Shown: piece by piece, positions 33,713-42,214 of the stretch | Layout: every line of letters begins with the position of its first letter | How positions within the stretch are numbered: the stretch's first letter is position 1 | DNA from: Bacillus sp. AZ43 | Lineage (GTDB): Bacteria; Actinomycetota; Actinomycetes; Mycobacteriales; Geodermatophilaceae | Reading direction: 5' to 3' | NCBI GenBank assembly: GCA_004570425.1 | Contig: SPQJ01000032.1 | Location: 1-51,277 of the forward strand | Length of the DNA stretch: 51,277 bases | The notes under the pieces: model-generated | Database searches by the model: none | Seen by the model: the letters and a program-made list of their open reading frames with translations, nothing else | What the model was told of the DNA's origin: nothing | Translations under genes and position numbers: made by a program

Positions 33713-35232
33713 GACCACGAGGGTCCCACGGGCGTCGTCGGCGCATCCGGGGAGACCCCCACGGTGGCGCGGCCGCGGTAGAGGCTCCACACGACCAGCC
33801 CGACCGCCAGGACGAGGAGCGCGGCGGCCACGGTGAACCCCAGCCAGCCGGTCGGGGGGAGCGCGATGCCCACCGCGCCGCCGACCACCCAGGACATCTG
33901 CAGCCAGGTCTCCGACCGCGCGAAGGCCGAGGCGCGCAGGGTGTCGGGCACCTCGCGCTGGATGATCGCGTCGAGGGCCACCTTGCCGAGCGCGTTCGTC
34001 ACCGCCGAGACGCCGGCGACGACGGCGGCCATCGCGAAGCTGTAGAAGATCGCCGCCAGCAGCGTGATCGCGGCGGCCACGGTCGCCGACACCAGCACCA
34101 GGCGGTCGGGGGCGGCGGTGTGCATGCGGGAGCCGACGGCGGTGCCGGCGAAGCTGCCCAGGCCGGCCGCCGCGGCGACGGCGCCGAGGGCGAGGGTCGC
34201 CGCCCAGCCGTCGTCGAAGCTGGCCTGCACCAGGAAGGCGCTGAAGATCGTGAGGAAGCCGCCCAGGAAGCGCAGCGCCGCGTTGGCCCGCAGCGCCAGC
34301 ACCACGTGCGGGCTGACCCGGCGACGCCTGCTGCCCACGGGGATCTCGGCGGTGGTGAGCACGTCGGCGGTCTGCTCGCCCGCCGGGACGTCGACGTGCG
34401 GGGGCAGCCGCACCGCGAGCACGGCGGCCACGGCGAAGACGAGGGCGGTCGCGCCCAGCTCCCAGTCGAAGCCGAGCGCTGCGGCGATGCCGGCCGCCAG
34501 ACCGCCGACGACGCCCGCCGTCACCAGCCCGAAGACCGACAGCCTGGCGTTGGCCGAGGTCAGCGACATGGCGCCGGGCAGCACGCGCGGGACGACGGCG
34601 GCCCGCAGCACGTTGTGCGCCTTGGAGAGGACCAGGACCCCGAGGGCCGCGGGGTAGAGCCAGAAGTCGTCGAAGTGCCGCATCATCACGACGGCCAGCA
34701 GGGCGCGGCCGAGGTGGCTGCCGGCGATCGCCCAGCGGCGCCCCCGCTGCAACCGGTCCAGCGCCGGGCCGATGACCGGCGCCAGGACGGCGAACGGCGC
34801 CATCGTCACGAGCAGGTACAGCGCCACGTTGCCCCGCTGGGCATCGGTCGTCGCGGCGAAGAAGAGGGTGCCGGCCAGCGAGACCGCGATCATCGCGTCG
34901 CCGGCCATGTGCAGGGCGTTCACCCACAGCAGCTGGGTCAGGCCGCTCTCGCCGGCGCCGTCGGCCCGGCTCGCCGCCCGGACCCGCCGGGCGGCCGCTG
35001 CGGTGAGCTCCTTCGAGCGGGCGGCCGCGACCCGCGTGACGGTCAGCTTCGCCGGCCGGCCGGGGAGTTCCGTGGTGGGGCGGTCGTCGCCCGGCGGGGC
35101 GGTCATCGGGCGGGTGCGCGGCTCGGGCACCTCGAGCGGGGTGGTGTCGGCACGCTCCAGAGGCGTCGGGACGCCGCGGCCGCTCCGGTGCACGCGGCGG
35201 CCGGCGCCGGGTGGACGACGGGACGCGGGCAC
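33709..35232 (-). CDS. MFS transporter (EntS/Rv0876c-like)
   Basis: 507 aa from GTG 35232; ATG 35106 would give 465 aa. A polar N-terminus of about 90 residues is followed by twelve hydrophobic segments starting at LLWVNALHMAGDAMIAVSLAGTLFF. The loop after helix two reads PVIGPALDRLQRGRRWAI. The long start is supported by CACGAT (35244-35239, minus) six bases upstream. Rv0876c of M. tuberculosis is a similar transporter in the same gene block; its substrate is unknown. Coupled to the lipoprotein by a four-base overlap. Confidence 0.85.
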   Translation of the reverse strand: MPASRRPPGAGRRVHRSGRGVPTPLERADTTPLEVPEPRTRPMTAPPGDDRPTTELPGRPAKLTVTRVAAARSKELTAAAARRVRAASRADGAGESGLTQLLWVNALHMAGDAMIAVSLAGTLFFAATTDAQRGNVALYLLVTMAPFAVLAPVIGPALDRLQRGRRWAIAGSHLGRALLAVVMMRHFDDFWLYPAALGVLVLSKAHNVLRAAVVPRVLPGAMSLTSANARLSVFGLVTAGVVGGLAAGIAAALGFDWELGATALVFAVAAVLAVRLPPHVDVPAGEQTADVLTTAEIPVGSRRRRVSPHVVLALRANAALRFLGGFLTIFSAFLVQASFDDGWAATLALGAVAAAAGLGSFAGTAVGSRMHTAAPDRLVLVSATVAAAITLLAAIFYSFAMAAVVAGVSAVTNALGKVALDAIIQREVPDTLRASAFARSETWLQMSWVVGGAVGIALPPTGWLGFTVAAALLVLAVGLVVWSLYRGRATVGVSPDAPTTPVGPSWS

Positions 35233-35238
35233 GGGCCC

Positions 35239-35298
35239 ATCGTGCCGCACCGGAGGGGGTGGGTGGTGACCCGCCGAGGTGGACGCGTCAGGGACAAT
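35239..35298. promoter_or_regulatory. Divergent leaderless promoters (MFS / DUF3027)
   Basis: Minus: CACGAT 35244-35239, six bases before GTG 35232. Plus: GACAAT 35293-35298, six bases before GTG 35305. The 72-base spacer is otherwise plain. Confidence 0.45.
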
Positions 35299-35304
35299 GG
35301 CGGG

Positions 35305-36105
35305 GTGACCGAGTCCTCCCCGCCTGCCGACGTGCTCCTCGAGGCCGTCGAGCTGGCCCGCGCCGCCGCCGTCGAGACCGCCGGCGACGACGCCCTCGTC
35401 GGCGACCACCTCGCCGCGACGCGGGAATCGGTGACGCCCGCGACCGACGAGGTCGCCCCGGAGCAGCTCGGCGAGGTCGTCACCCACTCGTTCGCCAGCC
35501 GGCTCCCCGGCTACGTCGGCTGGTACTGGGCGGTCACCGTGGCCCGGGTGCCCGGCGAGGACACCGTCACCGTCGACGAGGTCGTGCTGCTGCCCGGTGA
35601 CACCGCCCTGCTGGCTCCCGCCTGGGTGCCGTGGCAGGAGCGGCTGCGGCCCGGTGACCTCTCCGTCGGCGACGTCCTGCCCTCCACCGAGGACGACCCG
35701 CGGCTGGTGCCGGCCTACCTGGCCGACGACGACTCCGCCGACGACCCCGAGGGCCGCGTCGTGGCCGAGGAGATCGGTCTGGGCCGCGAGCGGGTCATGT
35801 CCGCGGAGGGCCGGCGCGAGGCCGTCGGGCGCTGGGTGTCCGGCGACTTCGGCCCGTCCTCACCGATGGCCCGCCAGGCGCCCGGACCGTGTGCGACCTG
35901 CGGTTTCTGGCTCCCGCTGGCCGGCTCGCTGCGCCAGACGGTGGGCGCGTGCGGCAACGCCTACGCCCCCGCCGACGGTCGCGTCGTCGCCGCCGACTAC
36001 GGCTGCGGTGCGCACAGCCAGGCCACCCTCGTGGTCGACGAGGCGACCGAGGTGGTGCGCACGGCGCGCTACGACACCGGTGCCTTCGACGTCCTCACGG
36101 ACTGA
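35305..36105 (+). CDS. DUF3027 family protein
   Basis: 266 aa from GTG 35305. The N-terminal half has the helix LLEAVELARAAAVE and the block SFASRLPGYVGWYWAVTVARVPG...VDEVVLLPGD, the hallmark of DUF3027. The C-terminal half has PCATCGFWLPLAGSLRQ, GACGNAYAPADG and ADYGCGAHS, five Cys and a His likely binding zinc. Function is unknown; it is conserved across actinobacteria near the long cold-shock gene. A -10-like GACAAT six bases upstream implies a leaderless transcript. Confidence 0.9.
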   Translation: MTESSPPADVLLEAVELARAAAVETAGDDALVGDHLAATRESVTPATDEVAPEQLGEVVTHSFASRLPGYVGWYWAVTVARVPGEDTVTVDEVVLLPGDTALLAPAWVPWQERLRPGDLSVGDVLPSTEDDPRLVPAYLADDDSADDPEGRVVAEEIGLGRERVMSAEGRREAVGRWVSGDFGPSSPMARQAPGPCATCGFWLPLAGSLRQTVGACGNAYAPADGRVVAADYGCGAHSQATLVVDEATEVVRTARYDTGAFDVLTD

Positions 36106-36132
36106 CGGAGGACCTCCGGCCGACGGCCCGGG

Positions 36133-37338
36133 TCAGACGGGTACCGGTTCGCCGATGAGGATCTGGGTGCCGTCGGGGCGGTAGGTGCGCCATCGGCCGT
36201 CGGGAAGGCGCTCGACGCGGAAGCCGTGGTGGACCTTGGTGTGGTGCCGCTCGCAGAGCAGCGCTGAGTTCTCCAGCGACGTCTCGCCGCCGTCGGCCCA
36301 GTGGACGAGGTGGTGGACGTCGCACCAGTGGGACGGGGCGTCGCAGCCGGCGAAGACGCAGGTCCTGTCGCGGTGCTCGACCGCTCTGCGCAGCGACGCG
36401 TTCACCACGCGGTGCGTCCGGCCGAGCTCGAGTGGCTGCCGTTCGGGCCCGATCACGATGCGGGTGACGGTGCCGTCGCAGGCCAGCCAGCGGGCACGGG
36501 CGGCGGAGATGGTGGCACCGAACCCCATCCGCGCCGCGCCCGGTCCGGTGGCCGGGTCGACCAGGTCGTCGATCGGAATGGTGACCACCACGTGCGGCTT
36601 CTGGGCGCGCAGGACCGGCAGGGTGCCGGCGGCGAGCTGGTTGTCGCACAGCTGCACGAACGCGTCGGCCTGCTGCTGGGCACGGGTCCGCGTGTCACCG
36701 GCGGGGCGGGAGGTCTGGACGATCGACTCGATCGCGGCCTGCAGCTTCTCCCCGCCCACGGGGTCGAGCTCGAACCGGCCACTCACGCTGCCGTCGGCGT
36801 GCCTGGCGATGCTCAGCGACCGGCCCTCGGTCGGGTCGAGCTCGGGCCCGTCGGGGTCGAGCCGGGCGAGGAAGTGGCCCACCACCTGGCCGAGCTCCGC
36901 GTACGGCCGGGTCGCCGCCACCTCGGTGAGCAGGGTGTCGATCTCGGCGAGGTCGATGCCCTGCCCGACCGCCTCGGCCTGCACCTCCATCGAGCCGACC
37001 GGCGCCAGCACCGCTACCTGATCGGCGGTCACCTGCCCGGCGGCGAACGCGGCGGCCAGCGCCGGCAGCTGCTCCAGCGCCCGCCCGTTGCCGAGCAGCC
37101 GGCCGATCTCCCGCGGCGCCAACCGCGCGTGGGTGCGCAGCCACGACCGCATCGACGTCAGCCCGTCGTGCTCGCTGGCGCCCACCGCCTCCGCCCGCCG
37201 CACGGTGCGGGTCACCTCGGCCGCCAGCCGGTTCGCCGCCGCGGTCAGCCGCGCCACCCGCTCCAGCAGCGCCGGATCGAACAACCCGTCGAGGTCCTGG
37301 GCGGCGAGCGCGTCGAGGGCCGCTTCCAGCTCGTCCAC
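36133..37338 (-). CDS. DUF222 + HNH endonuclease (13E12-type) protein
   Basis: 401 aa from GTG 37338, with GGGAGG four bases upstream; GTG 37350 is an alternative. The N-terminal 250 residues are DUF222, an alpha-helical domain of unknown role. The C-terminal HNH domain (about 325-385) has CVFAGCDAPSHWCDVHHLVHWADGG...NSALLCERHHTKVHHG, with zinc Cys pair, catalytic DVHH, Asn and final His intact. Members form the 13E12 multi-copy family in actinobacteria. An SOS-box-like site upstream suggests DNA-damage induction, as for several mycobacterial homologues. The role (repair, defence or mobile) is open. Confidence 0.9.
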   Translation of the reverse strand: MDELEAALDALAAQDLDGLFDPALLERVARLTAAANRLAAEVTRTVRRAEAVGASEHDGLTSMRSWLRTHARLAPREIGRLLGNGRALEQLPALAAAFAAGQVTADQVAVLAPVGSMEVQAEAVGQGIDLAEIDTLLTEVAATRPYAELGQVVGHFLARLDPDGPELDPTEGRSLSIARHADGSVSGRFELDPVGGEKLQAAIESIVQTSRPAGDTRTRAQQQADAFVQLCDNQLAAGTLPVLRAQKPHVVVTIPIDDLVDPATGPGAARMGFGATISAARARWLACDGTVTRIVIGPERQPLELGRTHRVVNASLRRAVEHRDRTCVFAGCDAPSHWCDVHHLVHWADGGETSLENSALLCERHHTKVHHGFRVERLPDGRWRTYRPDGTQILIGEPVPV

Positions 37339-37354
37339 GACACCTCCCACCGGT

Positions 37355-37370
37355 TCGATCAGGTGTTCGA
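37355..37370 (-). promoter_or_regulatory. SOS (LexA) box-like operator over the HNH gene promoter
   Basis: Plus-strand TCGATCAGGTGTTCGA; minus-strand TCGAACACCTGATCGA. It differs from the actinobacterial SOS box TCGAAC-N4-GTTCGA at one base. A -10 TAGACT (37376-37371, minus) abuts it, so the transcription start should fall inside the box, an ideal place for LexA repression. Confidence 0.65.
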
Positions 37371-37481
37371 AGTCTACCGCGCACGAGACGACGCCGCACC
37401 ACGAATCCCCAGGTCAGACGGCTGTCCACACGCGCACGGGGGGTGTTGACAGGCGGCAGGGCTACGAGGCGTCGTGACGGA

Positions 37482-37691
37482 TCAGCGCTGGCCCTGGAGC
37501 TTCATGATCCAGAGGCCGAGGAAGCCGAGGCCGATCGCGGCCAGGCAGGTCCAGGTCCAGAGCCGGTCGACGCGGTCGCCGAGGGCCAGCATCACCACCA
37601 GGGCGACCGCCCACAGGGCGATCCCGATCTGCACCACCCGGGTGGTGTCCACCCGTAGCGGCGGCGGGGCCTGCTTCGTCGGTCCGGGCAC
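37482..37691 (-). CDS. DUF2530 family small membrane protein
   Basis: 69 aa from GTG 37691. A short Pro-rich N-terminus (PGPTKQAPPPLRVDTTRVV) is followed by two transmembrane helices, about 21-39 (QIGIALWAVALVVMLALGD) and 45-63 (LWTWTCLAAIGLGFLGLWI). This matches DUF2530, which in mycobacteria also neighbours a MarR gene. Function is unknown. TAAGGT (37703-37698, minus) lies six bases before the start. The 143-base gap to the HNH gene holds the HNH promoter and nothing further that I can support. Confidence 0.82.
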   Translation of the reverse strand: MPGPTKQAPPPLRVDTTRVVQIGIALWAVALVVMLALGDRVDRLWTWTCLAAIGLGFLGLWIMKLQGQR

Positions 37692-37822
37692 GGTCCGACC
37701 TTAGGCGGCGATGCAGGTCACGATCGCGGAACCCTTCCGGACGGCGCGTACGCATCACCCCCCGGGCGTGTGGCACGCTGTCGCCGCTCGTCGCCAGCCA
37801 CCGTTCGTCCGGGGAGTCCGCC

Positions 37823-39346
37823 ATGCCCGACCAGTCCCGCCCCTCCACGGGCTCCACCGCAGGTAGCGCCGACGGCGGAACCCCGGCGGACGTGGTCGCC
37901 GACGGACCGCGGCGCAGCGACGGGCCGCAGCTGCGGCCCCGCAACGGCCTGGACCGCTTCTTCGAGATCACCGCCCGCCGCTCGACGGTGACCCGGGAGC
38001 TGCGCGGTGGTCTCACCACCTTCTTCACGATGGCCTACATCGTGGTGCTGAACCCGATCATCCTCTCGGGCGCCGACGTCGAGGGGAACGAGCTGCCCTT
38101 CGCCTCCGTCGCCGCGGTCACCGCGCTGATCGCCGGCCTGATGACGGTGCTGATGGGCGTCGTCGGCCGCTACCCGTTCGCGGTGGCCACCGGCCTGGGC
38201 ATCAACGCGATCGTGGCGGTCTTCGCCGCCACCCAGCTCTCCTGGCCCGAGATCATGGGCCTGGTCGTGCTCGAGGGCCTGCTCATCACGGTGCTGGTGC
38301 TGACCGGGTTCCGGAAGGCGGTCTTCGAGGCGATCCCGCCGCAGCTCAAGACGGCCATCGCGGTCGGCATCGGCTTCTTCCTCACGATCATCGGTCTCGC
38401 CGACGCCGGGATCATCCGGCCCGGCAACCCGCTGATCAGCTTCGGCGTCGAGGGCCAGCTCGCCGGCTGGCCGATCCTGGTCTTCGTGGTCGGCCTGCTG
38501 CTGACCGCCGTCCTGGTGGTGCGGAGGGTCAAGGGCGCGCTGCTGATCGGCATCATCGTCTCGACGGTGCTGGCGATCATCATCGAGGCGGTCGCCGACA
38601 TCGGCCCCCGGTTCGGCGACGACGGCGCGGTGAACGACCGCGGCTGGGCCCTGCAGGTGCCGACCCTGCCCGACGACGTCGTGGCCACCCCCGATCTGTC
38701 GATCATCGGGAACTTCTCGCTGTTCGGTGGCTTCGAGCGGATCGGCGTCATCGCCGCCCTGCTCATCGTCTTCTCGATCATGATCGCGGACTTCTTCGAC
38801 ACCGTCGGCACCGTGACCGCCGTCGGCGCGGAGGCCGATCTGCTCGACGAGAAGCGCAACCTGCCCAAGTCGCAGCCGGTCCTGCTGGTCGACTCCCTGG
38901 CCGCCGCGGCCGGTGGCGCCGGCAGCGTCTCGTCCAACACCACCTACATCGAGTCCACCGCGGGTGTGGCCGACGGCGCGCGGACCGGCCTGGCCAGCGT
39001 GGTCACCGGCGTGCTGTTCCTGGTGGCGACGCTGTTCAGCCCGCTGGTGCAGGTCGTGCCCTCCGAGGCCGCCGCGCCCGCGTTGGTCATCGTCGGCGCG
39101 CTGATGATCGCCCAGATCAGGAACCTGGCCTGGGACGACATGGCGCTGGTCATCCCGGCGTTCCTGACCATCGCCCTGATGCCGTTCACCTACTCGATCA
39201 CCAACGGCATCGGCGCCGGCGTCGTCAGCTACGTCCTGCTGCAGCTCGCGGTCGGCCGGCGGCGGGCCGTGCACCCGCTGATGTGGGTGATCGCGTTGCT
39301 GTTCCTCGTGTACTTCATGCTCGAGCCACTGCAGCAGCTCTTCTGA
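37823..39346 (+). CDS. NCS2-family purine permease (AzgA/GhxP-like)
   Basis: 507 aa from ATG 37823, with GGGGAG upstream. A 45-residue polar N-terminus precedes about 13 transmembrane segments. TRELRGGLTTFFTMAYIVVLNPIILS is the canonical start of the AzgA-like hypoxanthine/guanine/adenine transporters. ATGLGINAIVAVF and ADFFDTVGT contain the substrate-site acidic residue. SSNTTYIESTAGVADGARTGLASVVTG is also highly conserved. It imports purine bases with protons. It stands alone but is followed 34 bases later by a MarR regulator gene; a link is possible. Confidence 0.93.
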   Translation: MPDQSRPSTGSTAGSADGGTPADVVADGPRRSDGPQLRPRNGLDRFFEITARRSTVTRELRGGLTTFFTMAYIVVLNPIILSGADVEGNELPFASVAAVTALIAGLMTVLMGVVGRYPFAVATGLGINAIVAVFAATQLSWPEIMGLVVLEGLLITVLVLTGFRKAVFEAIPPQLKTAIAVGIGFFLTIIGLADAGIIRPGNPLISFGVEGQLAGWPILVFVVGLLLTAVLVVRRVKGALLIGIIVSTVLAIIIEAVADIGPRFGDDGAVNDRGWALQVPTLPDDVVATPDLSIIGNFSLFGGFERIGVIAALLIVFSIMIADFFDTVGTVTAVGAEADLLDEKRNLPKSQPVLLVDSLAAAAGGAGSVSSNTTYIESTAGVADGARTGLASVVTGVLFLVATLFSPLVQVVPSEAAAPALVIVGALMIAQIRNLAWDDMALVIPAFLTIALMPFTYSITNGIGAGVVSYVLLQLAVGRRRAVHPLMWVIALLFLVYFMLEPLQQLF

Positions 39347-39367
39347 GCACTGCTAAGCACACGGGGA

Positions 39368-39373
39368 TAGGCT
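39368..39373 (+). promoter_or_regulatory. Leaderless promoter of the MarR-MFS operon
   Basis: TAGGCT, seven bases before GTG 39381. The permease stop lies only 22 bases upstream. Confidence 0.5.
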
Positions 39374-39380
39374 GGACGAC

Positions 39381-39815
39381 GTGAGCCGTACGACGCTGGA
39401 CACCGCGGCCCTGGCTCACGACCTGCGCCTGGCGGTCATGCGCTTCTCCCGCCGGCTGCGCAACCAGCGGGTGGACACCTCGGTGACCCTCACCCACCTC
39501 GCCGCCCTGTCGACGCTCAAGCGCAACGGGCCGATGAGCCCGGGGGAGCTCGCGGCCCAGGAGCGGGTGCAGCCACCGTCGATGACCCGGGTGGTCGTCG
39601 CGCTGGAGGGGATGGGTCTGGTGACCCGCACCCCGCACCCGACCGACGGTCGCCAGGTGATCATCGAGCTGACCGACGCTGCCGAGGAGATGCTGTCGGC
39701 GGAGGCGCGCGCCCGCGAGGCGTGGCTGAGCAGCCGGCTGCAGGAGCTCACGCCCGAGGAGCGGACGGTCCTGCGCGAGGCCGCCGAGATCATGGAGAAG
39801 CTCGCCGGTGGGTGA
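39381..39815 (+). CDS. MarR-family transcriptional regulator
   Basis: 144 aa from GTG 39381. Winged-helix fold: TLTHLAALSTLKRNGPMSPGELAAQERVQPPSMTRVVVALEGMGLVTRTPHPTDGRQVIIELTDAAEEML (residues 36-105), with the DGR wing signature. The C-terminal helix mediates dimerisation. The stop overlaps the MFS start (GTGA), so it most likely controls its own operon and responds to a compound exported by the MFS protein. Mycobacterial Rv0880, next to DUF2530, is the likely counterpart. Confidence 0.92.
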   Translation: MSRTTLDTAALAHDLRLAVMRFSRRLRNQRVDTSVTLTHLAALSTLKRNGPMSPGELAAQERVQPPSMTRVVVALEGMGLVTRTPHPTDGRQVIIELTDAAEEMLSAEARAREAWLSSRLQELTPEERTVLREAAEIMEKLAGG

Positions 39816-41203
39816 CCTGCACGAGCACTGACCAGCCGGCCGTCCCGGACCCGGGCAGGGGCACGTTCCGTGCGCTGCGGGTGCGGAACTTCCGCATCTA
39901 CGCCTCCGCCAACCTGGTCAGCCTGACCGGCACCTGGATGCAGCGCATCGGTCAGGACTGGCTGGTGCTGCAGCTGTCCGGCGACAGCGGGGTCGCCCTC
40001 GGGCTCATCACCGCGCTGCAGTTCGGCCCCAGCCTGCTGCTGAGCATGTACGGCGGCGTGCTCGCCGACCGCTACGACAAGCGCCGGGTGCTGCTGGCGA
40101 CCCAGGCCCTGATGGGTGTGCTCGCGCTGGTCCTCGCGGTCCTGGTCGCGGCCGACGTCGTGGCCCTGTGGCACGTCTTCGTGCTGGCCGGCGGCCTGGG
40201 AGCGGTCTCCGCGATCGACGCGCCGGTACGCCAGGCCTTCGTGTCCGAGATGGTCGGCCCCGCGCTGCTGACCAACGCGGTGAGCCTCAACTCGACCATC
40301 TTCAACGGCGCCCGCCTGGTCGGCCCCGCGCTGGCCGGCCTGCTGATCGGCGCCTCGTCCGGGGACACCGCCCCGGCGTTCTTCGTCAACGCGGCCAGCT
40401 TCGCCTTCACGATCGCCGCGCTGGCCGGCATGCGGGCCTCGGAGCTGCGGCGCAGCCCGCCGGTCGCGCGGGCGAAGGGACAGCTGCGCGAGGGGCTCGC
40501 CTACACCTGGGCCCATCCCGACCTGGTCCTGGCGATGGCCCTGGCCTTCGTGCTGGGCACCTTCGGCTTCAACTACCAGGTGACCATCGCGCTGATGGCC
40601 CGCGAGGTGTTCGACCTCGGGGCGGAGGCGTTCGGCCTGCTCTCCACGGCCTTCGCCGTGGGGTCGCTCAGCGGTGCGCTGCTGTCCACCCGCCGCAACG
40701 TGCGGCCCCGGCAGCGGTTCCTCGTGGTGTCCGCGGTGGTCTTCGGGGTCTTCACGGTCGTCTGCGGCCTCATGCCGAGCTATCTGTCCTTCGCGCTGCT
40801 GCTCGTCCCCACCGGGGCGGCCGCCCTGGTGTTCAGCGTCGCCAACAACAGCTTCGTGCAGCTGGGCGTCGACCCGCAGATGCGCGGTCGGGTGATGGCG
40901 CTGTACTTCATGTGCTTCATGGGCGGCACCCCGCTGGGGGCGCCGCTGATCGGGTGGATCTCCGAGCACCTGGGCGCGCCGTGGGGCCTGATCCTGGGCG
41001 GCTCGGTCTGCGTCGTCGCGGGTGTCGGCGCCGCGGCGTGGCTGGCCCGCGGGCGGCGGGTGCGGCTCGAGGCGGGGATCGCGCCGCCGCGCGTGCGGCT
41101 GCGCGTGGGTGCCCCGGGCAGCCGGGTCCCGTCGCCCCAGCTGCGGGCGGCGGAGGAGGCCGCCGCCGGGCAGGCGCCGGGCCAGCAGACCGTCGGCGGC
41201 TGA
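39812..41203 (+). CDS. MFS transporter (EntS-like) co-transcribed with MarR
   Basis: 463 aa from GTG 39812. Twelve transmembrane helices beginning ALRVRNFRIYASANLVSLTGTWMQRIGQDWLVLQLSG, typical of the MFS_3/EntS exporter group. The loop YGGVLADRYDKRRVLL and VRQAFVSEMVGPALLTNAVSLNSTIFNGARLVGPALAG are characteristic. The C-terminal 45 residues are basic, polar and probably cytoplasmic. Coupling to MarR suggests an inducible efflux pump for drugs or a metabolite. Confidence 0.92.
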   Translation: MTCTSTDQPAVPDPGRGTFRALRVRNFRIYASANLVSLTGTWMQRIGQDWLVLQLSGDSGVALGLITALQFGPSLLLSMYGGVLADRYDKRRVLLATQALMGVLALVLAVLVAADVVALWHVFVLAGGLGAVSAIDAPVRQAFVSEMVGPALLTNAVSLNSTIFNGARLVGPALAGLLIGASSGDTAPAFFVNAASFAFTIAALAGMRASELRRSPPVARAKGQLREGLAYTWAHPDLVLAMALAFVLGTFGFNYQVTIALMAREVFDLGAEAFGLLSTAFAVGSLSGALLSTRRNVRPRQRFLVVSAVVFGVFTVVCGLMPSYLSFALLLVPTGAAALVFSVANNSFVQLGVDPQMRGRVMALYFMCFMGGTPLGAPLIGWISEHLGAPWGLILGGSVCVVAGVGAAAWLARGRRVRLEAGIAPPRVRLRVGAPGSRVPSPQLRAAEEAAAGQAPGQQTVGG

Positions 41204-41255
41204 GGGCCCCGCGGGGGTACCGTCGCGGCATCCACCCGCGGGCCCGGGAGGTGCG

Positions 41256-41642
41256 ATGCTCGTCCCCCTGCTGCAGATCGGCGGCACCGTCGCCGTCGTC
41301 GCCGCGCTGATCGCGTGGACCGGCCCCGTGTACCGCTGGGGCCGCCGGAGGCGGGAGCGCCGCCGCGCCGCCGGGGCGCCACCACCCGGCCGCCGTCCGC
41401 TGCAGGTCGTCGCCGCCGACGTCCGGCGGCTGGGCCGCTCTCTGAGCCTGGTCCCCGCGGGCGCGCCGATGGCCCGCCGACGCGCGCTGGTCGCCGCCTA
41501 CGACGACGTGCTGGTGGAGGCCGCGCTCCTGCTCGACGTCCCGCACGAACTGCGGACGACGCCCGACGGGACCCGGCGGGACGCCGAGCGGTTGCGGCTG
41601 GTGGCCGCCCTGGAGGCCGCCGGTCTGGCGGTGCAGGCCTGA
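41256..41642 (+). CDS. Membrane-anchored protein, function unknown
   Basis: 128 aa from ATG 41256, with GGGAGG four bases upstream. One N-terminal transmembrane helix (about 3-21, VPLLQIGGTVAVVAALIAW) is followed by an Arg-rich stretch. A helical soluble domain comes next: LVAAYDDVLVEAALLLDVPHELRTTPDGTRRDAERLRLVAALEAAGL. No family recognised. Its stop overlaps a CTG codon that is the only plausible start of the RNA ligase-like gene (CTGA). Confidence 0.7.
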   Translation: MLVPLLQIGGTVAVVAALIAWTGPVYRWGRRRRERRRAAGAPPPGRRPLQVVAADVRRLGRSLSLVPAGAPMARRRALVAAYDDVLVEAALLLDVPHELRTTPDGTRRDAERLRLVAALEAAGLAVQA

Positions 41643-42214
41643 CCCCGGCCGGCCGGCGGCTGTTCGTCGCCGTCGACCCGCCGCCGGATGCCCGGGCCGA
41701 CCTGGCCGACGCGGTCGCGCCGCTGCGGGAGCTGCCCGGGGCGCCGCGGTGGACGGTGCCGGACCGGTGGCACCTCACCCTGCTCTTCCTGGGCGCGGTG
41801 CCGGAGGAGACGGTCGCGCCTCTGGTCACCGCGGTGGGTGGGGCCGTGGCGGCCGCGCCACCGATGCGGCTGCGGCTGGCCGGCGGCGGGCGGTTCGGCT
41901 CGGTGCGCCGTCCCCAGGTGGCCTGGGCGGGGCTGGAGGGCGACGTGGCCCCCCTGGTCGAGCTGGCCGCCCGGCTCGCCGGCGCGGCCCGGCGGCTGCG
42001 GCTGCCGGTCGAGGACCGCCCGTTCCGGCCGCACCTCACGCTGGGACGGTGGCGCCCGGGGCAGCCGGCCGACGGCGCGCTGACCGACCGGCTGGCCGGC
42101 TACCGCGGCCCCGCATGGCCGGTGTCCGAGGTGCGGTTGTACGAGAGCCACCTCGGTCCGCGACCGGTCTACGACGTGCTCGCCGAGTGGCCGCTCACCA
42201 CGCGTACTCCTTAG
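41639..42214 (+). CDS. thpR: 2'-5' RNA ligase-like 2H phosphoesterase (ThpR)
   Basis: 191 aa if started at CTG 41639. The family start RRLFVAVDPPPDARADL begins at residue 6, and no in-frame ATG, GTG or TTG lies between 41500 and that point. The two H-x-T motifs are HLTLLFLGA (about 45) and HLTLGRW (about 131). Enzymes of this type hydrolyse 2',3'-cyclic phosphates or join RNA 2'-5'. The start codon overlaps the previous stop (CTGA). The 3' end overlaps the aldo/keto reductase gene by 20 bases. Domain identity is firm, start less so. Confidence 0.85.
   Translation: MTPAGRRLFVAVDPPPDARADLADAVAPLRELPGAPRWTVPDRWHLTLLFLGAVPEETVAPLVTAVGGAVAAAPPMRLRLAGGGRFGSVRRPQVAWAGLEGDVAPLVELAARLAGAARRLRLPVEDRPFRPHLTLGRWRPGQPADGALTDRLAGYRGPAWPVSEVRLYESHLGPRPVYDVLAEWPLTTRTP

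Noticed and set aside
33245..34927. Long minus-strand frame joining the lipoprotein to the region inside the MFS gene
   Set aside because: The upstream part is an out-of-frame reading of the MFS gene. The lipoprotein starts at GTG 33712, overlapping the MFS stop, with a proper signal peptide.
36133..37338. HNH gene as part of a mobile element or homing intron
   Set aside because: No flanking repeats, transposase or interrupted gene. The DUF222/HNH family is chromosomal and multi-copy in actinobacteria.
37445..37467. TTGACA followed by TACGAG on the plus strand
   Set aside because: Spacing is only 11 bases and no plus-strand gene follows before 37823.
37474..37704. 76-codon plus-strand ORF
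   Set aside because: Antisense to the DUF2530 gene, which has two clear helices and a -10-like box; the product is Arg/Thr/Pro-rich.
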